Part shown: positions 20,657 to 32,870 of the stretch, piece after piece | How positions within the stretch are numbered: position 1 is the first letter of the stretch | How the letters are laid out: every line of letters begins with the position of its first letter | Assembly: GCA_036426205.1 (NCBI GenBank) | Contig: CM071570.1 | Span: 140,449,048 to 140,513,047, forward strand | Length of the DNA: 64,000 nucleotides | Direction: 5' to 3' | From: Ascaphus truei | Taxonomy: Eukaryota > Chordata > Amphibia > Anura > Ascaphidae | Notes under the pieces: model-generated | The model's database searches: none | The model's input: the letters and a program-made list of their open reading frames with translations, nothing else | What the model was told of the DNA's origin: nothing | Program-made: the position numbers and the translations under genes

Positions 20657-22956
20657 TATTAAATAAGGGCCTCTAATGGAAAACATACAAAGGGTATGTA
20701 TCATTATATTCTGTAGCAGAGAAGAAGCTAAAACGGCCACAGAAAATAAACTACATTATTTAGTGGCAGCTATACACAATACCTTTTTGAATTATTAACA
20801 ATTATATTTGTATTCTCTTGAGCCAAAAATAAAGTTACAAAATGTGTGTAAAAATATGTGCGCTGTCTTCATAGAAATTGCAGAAACTTTTACAAACTCT
20901 ACATTTATATAATATAACAATTATATGATTAAAAAAAAAACATGTATACTGATTACAAATTCTGCATTGAAGTAACATTAGTCTACAGCACCTTAAATAA
21001 GGTGATCTATGTTGGGGAATAAAAAGCAATATCTCTGTTGCAGACCCAGCCACTACTGCAACACAGAATTATGTTCATCACATGGTAACCTAGTGCCCTT
21101 CAGCTCTCTTATCACAAACAGAACTTTGGAATCCTCTGATAAAGAATGAGCTATGTATTTTTGTTCTAATCATATGTTAAGCATGTTAATTCCACGTAAT
21201 GTTTGTGAAATACATCTATTGGTTATTTAAAGCAACAAGTAGGCTTATGTGAGGGTTATTGCTGTTTCCTATTACAATGTATTCTTAATTTTTTTATTCT
21301 ATATCTCATAGTGTTTGTTATTGAGTTAAATAGTTTGCACATATAAACTGCCTGGCTTAGAATCCCCTTCTACAGGAAAATAAACAGTTTTTTTTATTGA
21401 CTAATACATTATGTATTTAATAGAGAGTGTGAATGAACAACAATGTGCATACACATGTTTAATTTAAAATGGATAAAGGAAGCACTGAAGCATTTTATAG
21501 TTAACAATAATGCTAGGATAAACCCCATAGAAATGTTTTTATAACCCTATATTATATTTAAGGGTAAATGTATGAAAATTGTAAAAATTTGGTAAACACC
21601 TTTTTTATAGATTAATCAGGGGTAAAACGGAAATAGGCGATTTTGCAAGTTTAGAATGACATATACAGTAAGAGAAGTTTGGTCAGGGGTACTGAATAAA
21701 TTATTTGATTAATGGACATGGTACTTTTCAAATGTAGTTTGGACAAGCGATAGCACAGTATAGTAATTTCAGTTTTTTCCTGTGGGGGTACCTTCTTTTA
21801 TTTTTCTTTTGCACGTCTTCCCAGCAGTTTATTATACAGGACCTGCGAGAAAACAAGTTATTACTACTAAATTCAAAATTTGTAGTGTAGCTGAGTCCTA
21901 ATTCATGAAAGAGAATAAGAAAAATACAGGAAATACATAGTAATAAAGATGAGGGTAAACCGTGCTATAGAAATAAGAACAATATAGGGAGTACTGACTG
22001 TAACTGTAACAACTGTAAGTTGTATATTATTATTATCTTTACCCCTTTTCCCCTTTTCCCACACATACACAATTTATGTATGTTCACCCTTCAAAATTGG
22101 TTATCAGCCACCTGAGCTATTAAGCTTGCTCAGGGTTTAACCGCTATATTTTATTACTAGATACATTATACTGCCTGTTTCCCACAACTGTGCTCCCCCA
22201 TCCTTTTTTGTATTCATTGCCTATAAGGTCCTGGATAATCCTGCTGGGGTCCTGATTCACAGGAAGACATCATGAAAACCACTCTCAGGCAGTATCATAC
22301 CCTCCCTTTTTCTCTACATTTCCGTATATTCGACAAGCTCCACAGAGATAGCGCCCGGGTTTCTCTTCAAACAACTCCCCTAGTTTTTCACCCACATACA
22401 TACACCATACATACATGCATACACCATACATAAACACACACACACACGTCAGTTGATCGTGCTATTTAAGAAAGCTAAAATGTGTGGGTGGAGACCTTTG
22501 CTTTGGCAGGCTATTAGTTTTTATGGAGAATTCCACAAGGCATTCTGGAGTATGACCTCAGAATGCACCATGGCGATTGACCGCTATTTTTTGAGCCCTG
22601 TGCATACAGATAAAAATGAACCCGATGGACTTAATAGTAATGCGAGGTATTTGTTTATACTTGTAACTAAAAAAGTTCTCTATCCTGTAGAAATTCTAAA
22701 TTGCATTATTTGTAGTTTATCATCTTTTCACCCTTTGGCTGTTCAAGGGGCTTTGCAGTGCATTGTTTCATAATGTCTTGGAGTCTTTCTGGACATCCGA
22801 AGGGTTAATGTTAATTTCCTCTTCGTTAATGCATCTCCTCTTTGTTGAATTCCAAAATAGTTAGCAAATTTTATTCTTCCTTATCGTGTGTTATTGTTTT
22901 TGAGCATAAACTATGGGATTAGGCCACCCAATTAGAGGAAAATTGCATCCTACAGA
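20657..22956. other. No gene recognised
   Basis: AT-rich DNA without convincing frames, exons or structural RNA. A CATACA-rich simple stretch lies at 22390-22447. Confidence 0.55.
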
Positions 22957-22958
22957 TA

Positions 22959-23357
22959 TAGGGGCTTATGCAGAGAGGAACGTTATTTAATGTGAAAACG
23001 GCAGGAAAATAGCCACAGATTGAGTAATTATGGCGTATGCTGAAAGCTGCGTTACCCCTCTTTTTTTCTGATGAGATTTCAAATTGCCAAGTTTTTCTTG
23101 CTACATTGAACTCGCTAAATATAGGGCAAATGGCGAGTTGCAGTGCATCATCTACCTACCTGCATACCCCTATTTTAAACATGGCGAATTTACCAATCTC
23201 GCCACGTGTTTGGCAATTTTTTAAAGTAAAGAAACCTGCTGTGGCGAATTTTATGAATCTCTCCATGTTTCTCTGCAGTGACAAAAGCTTCTCTGGTGCG
23301 TATTTTCGCCAAAAGATGGCGCTATTTCCCTTCTCTATCCTCTCTGCATAAGCCCTA
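22959..23357. mobile_element. MITE with TAGGGCTTATGCAGAGAGGA inverted ends
   Basis: The left end (22959-22979) and right end (23337-23357) are inverted copies with one extra G on the left. TA lies outside each end. The interior repeats a GGCGA(A/G)TTT-like word several times. About 400 bp, no coding capacity; a mariner-type non-autonomous element is the best guess. Confidence 0.75.
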
Positions 23358-24485
23358 TAGTTCTATAAGTTCAACGACTTACCCTGCACCTCTGTCTGTA
23401 CTAGCTTCTTGCTTCTAGTGCAATTCAACTACAATGTAATTGTCTGAGAATGGACTCGCCACAAAGATATGTGCAAGCAAAGGTAAGGTCAGAAAACGCC
23501 AAATAAACCGTATTTATTTAAATTAATTTTACAGATTGATCAAAATGGCAAATAGTTTTTCAAAGGTTCTTCACAAAATATTTTCTCTGCCGTGAAGGAT
23601 ATTTAGCTGATAGAAGCTGTATTACTATACAGTGCAAGACACATCGTCCTAAAACAAGAAGGAACTGGCACATACAAAAAAATGAATTGTAATTCACATA
23701 GATCATTTCTTTCTTGCTGTACAGTGCAACACGCTTCCTTTTTTATAGCATAATGTCTTCCTACTAAAAAGAGCTTGTGCTTCAATTCTATGTTTATTTT
23801 AGGGAGCTCTGGCTATTTACCCAGATCAAATAATGAGACTTCAGAGCAGTACTGTAACCCTCAAAGGGTGTCAAGTGATAACAATATAAAGATTTATATT
23901 TCCCAATAAATGTTTGAGCATACAGTCTGTGATAACACATTCAGCAAATGCCTTTATTGCCAGTGAAAGTAGCAACACCCATTACATTTTCTGTTTAAGT
24001 CTGTAAAATGAATGCTTGAGATTCAAGTACATCTAGACGAAAGTGCTACTCCATGCTGGAAAACCGTTTGTGGGCCATTTACTTCAATGGGCAGTAGGGA
24101 GCTATGTTTACTAAGCTGTCTTATGATGTAGCACTGCTTTGTAAATATGGGCCTCAGTGTTTAGTATTTCTAGTTTTTTTTCCATGATGAAATATCTGGT
24201 AACATACAGTACACAGGGAATCAAAAAACAACCAAGCATTCCCCCCCTTCCCCCTCCCCCCGCCCCCAGCCAAGAGACCATGGTACAGCTAGGAGACAAC
24301 AGGAAGATGGCAAAATAAGATTGTCATCAATTAATAGTATACAATTCATCAAAATAATTATTCAAGAAAACCCATTCCTGTTGGCTCTTACTGAGTCTTC
24401 AGAAGTATTTATCTGGTAACAGTGGGCACAAATTTCTGTGGCTGTCAGATGTTGGATACATGCTGCTTCTCCAGTCCAGTGTTTA
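23358..24485. other. No gene recognised
   Basis: AT-rich sequence. Near 24095-24160, GCTATGTTTACTAAGC and TTTGTAAATATGGGC form the inverted ends of a very short member of the TTTACTAAG family. A C-run lies at 24241-24267. Confidence 0.5.
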
Positions 24486-24496
24486 AATATATATAT

Positions 24497-24527
<31 letters not shown>

Positions 24528-24570
24528 ATACACACACACACACAACACAACACACACCACAACCACACAC

Positions 24571-24601
<31 letters not shown>

Positions 24602-24605
24602 CAAC
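24486..24605. repeat. (AT)n then (CA)n microsatellites
   Basis: ATAT runs at 24487-24527 are followed by CA/CAA-type repeats at 24531-24605. They border the left arm of the large palindrome. Confidence 0.95.
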
Positions 24606-24926
24606 ACATGTAAATACAACGTATGCTCATCTGCATGTCTTTAGCAGGTCTGCAAAACCCTGCCTTTCCCATTATCACCCAGCACTTACACTGCAGCAAG
24701 GGATTCTGGGAATGACATGCAAATGAGCACACAGTGCCCAGCGTTTTGCTTCATATATATTATATATCGGTATATAAAGCAAAACGTGGCACTGTGTGCT
24801 CATTTGCATGTCATTTCCCAGAATCCCTTGCTGCAGTGTAAGTGCTGTGTGCTGGGTGATAATGGGGAAAGGCGGGGTTGCAGACCTGCCTAAGACATGC
24901 AGATGAGCATACAGTTGTATTTACAT
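24606..24926. repeat. Large palindrome, ~147-bp arms
   Basis: The left arm 24606-24751 and right arm 24777-24926 are inverted copies with only a few substitutions and small indels. A 25-base AT-rich loop separates them. Each arm contains GCAGCAAGGGATTCTGG and ATGCAAATGAGCACAC. A single unpaired partial copy of the arm occurs at 50490-50590. The unit may be an inverted dimer of a dispersed repeat or a fold-back element. Confidence 0.9.
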
Positions 24927-24929
24927 TTG

Positions 24930-24962
<33 letters not shown>

Positions 24963-25022
24963 GCTCTCTGTCTCTCTCTCTTCTCCTCTCTTCTCTCTTC
25001 TCTCTTCTCTCTCTCTCTCCTT
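24927..25022. repeat. (TA)n, (CA)n and (CTCT)n microsatellites
   Basis: TA, CA and then CT-rich tracts follow the right arm of the palindrome. The order roughly mirrors the left side. Confidence 0.95.
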
Positions 25023-27119
25023 GTAGCCCTGTATTTCTAATTACAAAGATCAGGGCTACAAATCTTCATAAAATGAAAGTCCAGGACTGCATCAAGCCAT
25101 TATCACAATGTAGAGTTGTTTGACAGGTATGCTCTACCTAGAGGAAACACAGGGGGTCTTTGTTATACAGATGGTCTCAAGTACACAATTAACTATGGTT
25201 TAGCAACTACTAATTAATTGTCCCTCATTACCTACAGTACATGTAGTGCCCTTCTAATGGTGGGATTAAGACTCTCAATTTGTGTCTTGTCATGTATATT
25301 TTCTTCCAGTTAATTATCTGTAATCACATCTGTTTTATGGCACCTCAAGACTATACAGCCCAGTACATGGAATTTACAGGCACAATTTCTCCCAACCAAT
25401 ATATTATGATATTAGTGCATTTGACAAAAGATGAAAGGCTCTGATTTTATAAAACCATGCTAAACTCTACCACATGATTAGGCTAATTTAGATTTCTTAC
25501 CGAAAGTCACACAGAGCTGGCACAGATGGCGCCTCACCACTAGACCTTGTCTTTTCTTCGTTTCACCTTTTGAAAGTGGTTAACATGTTCTCCAGCTGTC
25601 CTAGGATATGCTCAAAACTAAGGTATGTTTTCAGTAGAATAACTTTGACGCTTTGCATTACAGAACTATTCAACTGAGCAATGTGGTTTTGGGTATTTAA
25701 CTATTTTTTTAAGTATATTCCTGCTGTACATTTGATCTCTTGACTACATTTTGGCCATAGCCTGTCAAACAAATGAGATATTACATTATCTTTGCAGTTA
25801 CGCACTGGTAGGGAATATGGGAAAATACTTTCATGGCTGCTTTACTTTAAAATATTGAAACTATCCTGGGGGGGTGGAGGGGAAGCATATTTTTGTATGT
25901 CTCATGTGATAGCTGCCATATTGGTGTTTTTTGTGGTGTTCCTATCAACAAAGCACACTGTTTCTATTATGCTTGTAAAAGTTTTGTTTGTGTTTTAATA
26001 AGTTTTTACAAAATGTGAAACACTGAAAGAGAACTGAATGCAAGGAGACTATAGCACCTCTAGTAGCTATAAAGATGCCTTAGTCAAGGCTTTGTACTGT
26101 GTAACCTCCTTGGGCTATGGGTTAGGTGCATTGAGAGCTTGGTTAGGGTTGTGGTCAAGTCTCTGATGGTTTGACAGTGGGGGGAGTTGAGGTAATTGGA
26201 TGGGTGAGGTGGGTGACTTTCTGGAGGGTAGGGTAGTTATGTCTAAACCGTGTCTAGTATCTACAGTACATGGATTGTCTTGCTTTAGATTCCAATAACC
26301 AGTACTACTTAATTGATCACTTTCAAAGTCCCTTGAGTTAGTGCTACTGCTGCCTTCGTGAATGAATTTTTTTTTTTTTTTTTTTTTTAATAAACTTTGC
26401 TGGCAATGTCTTATAGAAGAACATTGTTAATGAGGCCTATGCACTGTGTAACACTCTGGAGAGCAATACTGGCTTAACTATGCTAAACAGTAATTACCCT
26501 TTTCAATAAAAAGTACTAATGATCCTATTGGGGATGTTGCCTAATTCTTCAGTATTGGGTAAGCACCACAAAGGGAGAGCAAGACCACTGAAATCATGCA
26601 CTAAAAAATTATAGAGGTATATCATTGGAAGTGTTATTGAAATTAAGAAATGTCTTCTGCTTTCTATACCCTAAATGCTAGATGCTTCTGTAATGTTATG
26701 GAAATAATTGTGGTCCTCATTGGTGCTGGTCTTTATTCCATGCTCAGTGCAATATATGGAAAAGATATTAAAAAAAAAAAAACACAATGTGTGATACCAT
26801 TGAGTGCAATTAGCAACAACACCTCTGTGGATAGATAGTAATAACAAATAGTGGAGACCATCAATAAATCAATCTGAGATAGTAATATCCATGTGTGGTG
26901 GACCCATTAACCATTGGTATTTGTTAAAAAGCACATTTAACACAGGGGATATGATATAAAACCAAGCCACTTTCAATAGCACCCAGTGTACAGTCATACA
27001 CTCCATACTCATTACAACTGGATATGACTCACAAAGATAGCAGGAAAACTTCTGGTGGTCAGCAGGAATCCTCAAAGTTATACAAAAAAAAAGAAAAATG
27101 GGAACATAGGGATCCATTT
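25023..27119. other. No gene recognised
   Basis: AT-rich DNA with a poly-T run at 26367-26388. No exon or element could be supported. Confidence 0.5.
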
Positions 27120-27770
27120 AAAACTGAAATTTAATATAACACATAAAACAAATCAATCTGGAGTACCCCTCACATACTCCTTCATCCTTTTTAAGCCTTC
27201 CAATACTTTTAAGCCTGGTTGAGGGCCCTTGGGAGCAAACACTTTCCACTCTACTTCAATTGCTGCTCTCATCGGCATCTGCGACACAGTTTAGGAAGAA
27301 CAACACAGGATGATGTTTTTCTACCTGCCCACGTCTGTCGCGATGACGTCACACGTTCTGTTACGTGATGCTGCATGCCTCAAATCCGATGTCCCTGACA
27401 GGCACCTCTCCTCTCGCAGTGCTCCATGGCTGTTGGATCCTCCGATCTAACCTGTGCTGGGCTCTTACACTAACGCCGTCAAATGTTGGATTGGATTGCA
27501 GGATGATGCTGGATAATGAGTAATGACCAGCCTCACCCTACGCGTAGTGAGCAGTGTCTCATTTCATCAGGGGAATTTCTTTCCACAAGGACTCACCAGA
27601 GGATTTGGACGATCCTAGTGACATCATGGCTGCAGGACTTCGATATTGGGGGATCACTCAACAACACCTGTTGCATGTATATGATTTTTATAATTAATTA
27701 TATAACTGCACATCATTACAATATCTGTAATTTAATTTTTTCGAGGGGTATAGCACTATAGTTGTGTATT
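27120..27770 (-). mobile_element. Probable Penelope-type terminal repeat remnant
   Basis: The minus strand carries a hammerhead-like motif (27534-27571). A transition from ordinary to CpG-containing sequence with ATGACGTCA near 27340 resembles the untranslated sequence after the Penelope frame at 52570-52660, which also has a TGACGTCATC segment. No coding part is present. The call rests on the ribozyme-like motif. Confidence 0.4.
27534..27571 (-). ncRNA. Degenerate hammerhead ribozyme motif
   Basis: Read on the minus strand there is a perfect CTGATGA core (27564-27570), a stem II with TGAG/CTCA pairing, then ACGCGTAGG. The GAAA expected before ACGCG is deleted, so it should be inactive. Hammerhead motifs are established in the terminal repeats of Penelope-like elements. 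Confidence 0.5.
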
Positions 27771-28633
27771 TTCTCACCTTCTGTAGCGTTATGTTACCGG
27801 AATTTAACGTCCATTAAGCATAACACAATATTCATTAAAAGCCAAATTACATGACGTTAACCAGTATTTTCTCCAGTTACAACAGTAGCGTTCTGTGTAG
27901 CACCAATTAGTCTTAACAAGACATTAAAGAGGCTAAATGATTCTCATGCCCTATATCCCAACACCCAGAGCTAATGTTATGTTGTCATACTGTATTTGTA
28001 CCAGGCATTCTTTTGTAAACATACATAAACAAATGACTTAACCAGACGAAGGCAATTGTCTGTGTCCTATATATTATATATTATATATTCTATTTTGCCC
28101 ACCTACGGCCATGTTTTTTAGTGTTACTTTGCAGACCAGAAGCAAACTGACATCTTGTGTCAGACACCTCAAATATAAAAATTCACATTATTTATATTAC
28201 TTGTAGATGGCATAATTGCCCTTCTTTTTGATACTATATATTTTCTTCATGTAACTATTCATGAATTGGATACATTAATGAGAGCTCAATTTGCATTAAC
28301 TGCCATTGACTTCATTGGCAGTTAAAGTTGATCAACCACTGATACCGGTTATCGGAGCTTCTTGAACCCCCTCCCCATTGCGTGTGTCCTAATTATATTT
28401 GTTATGTAGAGCAGTTTCTTGATTCAATGTTATCATGTTCCTTTTTATTCCATGGGCCATTTTTACTAATAGATACTTATTCATAAGACATCTTCTGGCT
28501 TGAAGACACCTTATGTCTTTCAATGGGTCATATTTACAGTACTGTGCAGTTTTGCTCCATAAGATACTTGCAGAAGACAGAAGACAGAAGACACAGTAGC
28601 CACATTAATTTCAATTGGCTGTTCAGTACCAGA
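27771..28633. other. No gene recognised
   Basis: AT-rich DNA. GGGCCATTTTTACTAATAG near 28453 and GGGTCATATTTACAG near 28525 belong to the short TTTACTAAG repeat family. Confidence 0.45.
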
Positions 28634-28639
28634 ATCTGT

Positions 28640-30300
28640 ACGAGCACGGGCCGCATTCAGCCGGAAAGAGTTATCCATGAAATTAGAGAGGGTCTGCATC
28701 GAAGAGGAGCAGAAGGCTGCTGATGCCGCTACCTCTGCTCATAAGGTGGCCGATTTGGAAGCAAACTTTGAGGCCGTGCGTGAAGAGGAAGCCGCCGCAG
28801 GCCAAGCCGAGGTCCTAGAAGCAGCCACAAGACAGGATGGCAGGGAGACACCGTACAGTCGGATAGCTTCAGAAGATCCAGCCCAGCGCACTAGAGACTG
28901 TGATGAGCCATGCCAGTTCACCATCTATCTGATGAGGAGGACATCACAGACGCCGAAGCTATGCAGAATCTAAGGGAAGTTGGAGCTGCTTCTCTGAAGG
29001 CATACGCTACCTGGGATGGCTACAGCTACAACAGTGATCCACACGCTCGAAAGCATACGGATGCACTACAACAGGCTGGCAATCCAGGTACGCCCACACA
29101 GAGAAACACAGCTCCTCATACTAACCCGCAGATATTGCACCTCCACCGTAAGGGCGAGATGACAGCAAAATCCCCCCGGTAACCACCATTGCGCAAGGCA
29201 CCCACTCTACACACATACCAAAGATGCACAATCAGCCCCACTTGGCCTTGCGGTCCAACGCTGCAGACTTGGATGGTGGACAGAGCAACATACACGAACG
29301 CAACCACCCACCTATGCAAAACCAATAGACCGATGCATCAGGCCTAACAGACATGGGCAAGTACATGATCCGGCACGATCTGATAAAAACCGGACTTATT
29401 AACTTCGACGACCGTCCTGAGAACTGCAGAGTATGGAAGTCCACATTCAAGGCTGTAACCAAGAGTCTGGACGTCACTGCAAGAGAAGAACTCAACCTGC
29501 TAACCAAATGGTTGGGGAAATAATCTACAGAGCATGTGAAGAGACTCAAAACAGCAAACGCAAACCGCCCTCAAGTGGGTCTTGACTTAGTATGGGAAAG
29601 ACTAGAGGAATGCTATGGCAGCCTAGAAGTAATTGAAGATGCACTTTTCAAGAGAATTGACAACTTCCCCTGAATGTAGGTCAAAGACTATACAAAGTTA
29701 CCAGAGCTCTGAGATCTGGTGCAGGAATTGTATTCTACAAGAGCTGATCAATCTCTACCAGGTCTCAACGTATTATACTCCGCTCATGGAGTGAAACCCA
29801 TCTTGGACAAACTACCTCATAACCTTCAATAAAGATGGAATTTACAAGGCTCGAGATACAAAAAGGAGAAGCACATCACCTTCCCTCCCTATTCATTCTT
29901 CTTGAGCTTTATTCAAGAAGCGGCTAAAACAAATATTGCAGTTTCGCCATGGGTGCACCAACTGCACCCAGTGCAAGCTATCTCATGATGAAAGACGAGT
30001 GACAAGATATGGTACCAGCAGAATGCCTATCTCAGTCCACAGGACAGATGTGTCTTTACAACATATATACATGTCCCAATCATTCTATCATCACAAGCGG
30101 GAAGACGGAGGACCCAAATAGGGAATGCCCCATACACAAGAAGCCACACCCACTTAACAGGTGTTTTGGGTTTAGGATAAAGCCCATAGAGGAACGCAAG
30201 AGCCTACTTAAAGAATTTGGTGTTTGCTTCGCTTCTATAAGTCACCTATTTAAAGACTGTAAAGGAGCTATTAAATGTACCGTGTGCAACAGTGACTAGC
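28640..30300 (+). pseudogene. BEL/Pao gag pseudogene
   Basis: Three blocks support this. First, an EEEQKAADAATSAHK helix-rich start. Second, a DUF1759 core with WKSTFKAVTKSLD and ERLEECYG, ending in ILDKLPHNLQ just before a TAA. Third, a zinc-binding tail with CPIHKKPHPLNRC, EERKSLLKEFGVC and HLFKDCKGAIKCTVC. BEL/Pao gag packages the retrotransposon RNA. Internal stops (for example TAA at 29521 and after 29820) and frame changes show long decay. Confidence 0.75.
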
Positions 30301-30379
30301 ATGTAACATCTTTACATCCAGAGGCACTGACTCGACCAATTCAACAACCCTATCTTCATGGCAAAGCATTGCGGGAGAA

Positions 30380-31336
30380 GAGAGAACACCATCACCATCT
30401 GTCACATCCCAGTGCATCGCGGTTGGCAGAGAAGGATGTGACCAGAGGTCCTGCTCCAAAATATGCCTTGTCACGGTATACCCCAAGGGTTGACCTGGGG
30501 GCTACTTGGATGCATGTAATCATCGATGATCAAAGCAACGATAATTAGTCAGGTCAGAATTCTTTAACTTATTCAGCACATGAGACAACGCCTTTCCTAC
30601 ACACTCGGAACATGCGCAGGACTGATGGAGACAACAGGGAGGCGAGCAAATGGCTACACCAAGCGTTCCATTGATGGTAGAATAAAATACCACTCCCTAC
30701 GCTTATAAAGTGTAATCCGATGGCAGCGAATAGGGGCGAGATTCCCACACCAGACGTGGCATGTCATCACCCACACCTTAGGGGAATAGCTGACCGCATC
30801 CTGCCGTTGGAACAAGATGCCAAGATTTTGTTACTTCTTGGCAGGGACATTCTGAGAGTGCACAAAATCTGCGAACAGTTCAGTGGACCCCATAATGCCC
30901 ATTTACCCAAAGACTCGACCTAGGATGGATGATAGTGGCAATGTATTTTTGGACAAAGGGCACAAATCAGATTATGTTGATGCCCAAAGAACAAACAACG
31001 GAATGTCTTCATCCCATGTCCTAGCCGTATCCAAGTAGAAGAAAGTTTTGACAATGAAGAGAAACAAGGTCATACCCCTAAAACCCACAAAGACATTTAT
31101 ATCAGAGGAATGTGACAATGGCCTAGGATGTACAGTAGTCCAGACGTCATACCAACTCACTCAATGGAAGACAGAGAGCTCCTGAAGGTGATTGACAAAG
31201 AGATCTGACAAAACAAACAGTTGGACAGCTCCTCCTCCATTCCACTCACCCAGTGAACTTCTCCTCAACAAAGGAAAGGAATTGAGAAATCTACACAAAC
31301 AGATCAGTGGTACAGTGTGCCTAAAGACTAGAACCC
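30380..31336 (+). pseudogene. BEL/Pao peptidase and RT start, decayed
   Basis: The frame at 30720-30923 has EIPTPDVACHHPHLRGIADR and LLLLGRDILRVHKICEQFSGPHNA, typical of the end of the Pao peptidase family (A17). Around 31145-31200 the SMEDRELLKVIDKEI segment matches the pre-RT linker. The upstream catalytic part is broken by stops. RT motifs proper are absent. Confidence 0.65.
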
Positions 31337-31910
31337 TACAGACTACTCTTCTGGGTTAGTGTCTACAGCTCACCACTACAGTAGAACACTGAAAATTACG
31401 CTATTGGGTTAGTGTCTACAGTTCACCCAAAGAGCACGTCATTGCCAACAGAACCAAAGTCTTTGACACAACCTGATGAGATCCTATTGATTCCAGCAGG
31501 TACATTTCAATTATCTCGAAAGCAGCCACAGAAGTTCACCCTCAAGTCTGTGCTGTGGTCACAAACGTGACACCTGAAAGTACACACGGATCCCATCATT
31601 CCTCTAAGTGGAAAATGCTCCAGCAAGCGTTTGCACGCCTCAAACGCGCTACAACTGCGTTCAGCCACACACCTGGTGGTAATGTAGATAGACATCGTGG
31701 TTGGCATCTCTGCAAAAGACTAAGCACTGTCAGCAAAGAAGGTTGTCCCCAATCACGTCCAGAAGGTGACACATATGCAGACAAGACCAGCTGTGTCAGC
31801 GGGAAAAGTGACCTGTCTAAAAAGAGTTCCTTCTGGAAGTTGAATCCTACAATCAACAAGGGCAATCCCACAAGAACAGGTGATCGCCTTTTCAATCCCC
31901 AAGTGTGCTA

Positions 31911-32482
31911 GGAACACACGGTTTGAATTGTTCAACAGTCAAGACTTTATGATCCTGGAGGCAAGTTCAGCTCAACTCTTGAGCCCTGACAACGTTCATG
32001 GTTGCAGTTTCAGCAATTGTCAGAACTTTTACCAGGGCTTTGAGGACTTGGGATACCACCACCTGGGTGGCCCTATTGGCATTTTTGTGTGTCCTACCCA
32101 TTCTATGGACTTCTATGAGAAATTGAGGAGCACCCAACCATCTTGGACTGGTGCACTTGGCTCTGGGGAGATCTTGATTGTAACCTCCCAGATGCTTTAT
32201 CTTTCAAATGCTTCTATCTCCTGAACAAAGCACCAGACTTGGAAACATTTAAACAGCTTTGGTAAGGGCAAGAGGGATCTCTTAAAGTAAAAAAAAAAAA
32301 AACAATATAATGGTGATCAGTGCAAACTAATGCTTTACGTGCAACTTGAAGTTTAATCTTATCCAGATTCTGAAATACTTCTTTAGCTTAAGTTGAAAAG
32401 AGAGGAATGAACCATTTTAAAATGACCTGAAAGTGGATATGCGCGGCACTTGTGCAAAATATTGTTAGACACTTGGACATTC
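31911..32482. other. No gene recognised
   Basis: A moderately GC-balanced open frame at 31880-32224 has no recognisable domain and no splice or start context. I do not call it a gene. A poly-A run lies at 32290-32302. Confidence 0.4.
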
Positions 32483-32870
32483 TTAAAGGAGCAATCCATG
32501 CGATATTTTACATGTTTTTTTTTTTTTTTAAATCGTTTCTGTAGTAGTGTATAATAATTACTGTACTACTTTTTTTTTTTATTCAACTCCATGCTATTTT
32601 TAATGCGTTTTAATATACTGAGCCTCCTTTGATTTCTATAACAGGGTTTAGCCCACCTCCCCAGCAGTGCAAGATCTTTTGTAACACTTTCCTGTTTGTG
32701 ATCATTTGTTGCCAACATTCCCAGCAGTTTGAGCTGCAAACTGTAACAATAGATAATGTTACCTTTGGTAATATAATAATACATATTCGCTGCTGAGTTA
32801 CACTGACTAAAGGATTGATTTGAAACTGTAAGGCAGCCATTTAGTGAAGCAACAAAACAGTAGGTGGCGC
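32483..32870. mobile_element. TTAA-family MITE, copy C (partial)
   Basis: It starts TTAAAGGAGCAATCCATGCGATATT, related to the left ends at 18812 and 46911. Its last 100 bp are the reverse complement of 63920-64000, including TTTCAAATCAATCC and GTGTAACTCAGCAGC. The right terminus is not clear. Confidence 0.5.

Larger units (their letters stand above)
28634..31910 (+). mobile_element. BEL/Pao LTR retrotransposon, decayed and internally deleted
   Basis: Collinear remnants of a BEL/Pao polyprotein lie on the plus strand. A Lys/Glu-rich coiled N-terminus (about 28640-28850) is followed by the DUF1759-type gag domain (about 29350-29900), a CCHC-type zinc region (about 30120-30300), the Pao peptidase end with LLLLGRDIL (about 30720-30920) and the start of RT (about 31140-31330). 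A weaker stretch to 31910 may be RNase H or later. Many stops and shifts interrupt it. Most of RT and all of integrase are missing, and no LTR was identified. Confidence 0.75.

Noticed and set aside
24486..25022. Microsatellite frames as genes
   Set aside because: Tyr/Ile and His/Thr-rich translations are products of AT and CA repeats.
31880..32224. 114-codon open frame as a gene
   Set aside because: No recognisable domain, no splice signals, and it lies at the ragged end of a BEL/Pao remnant.
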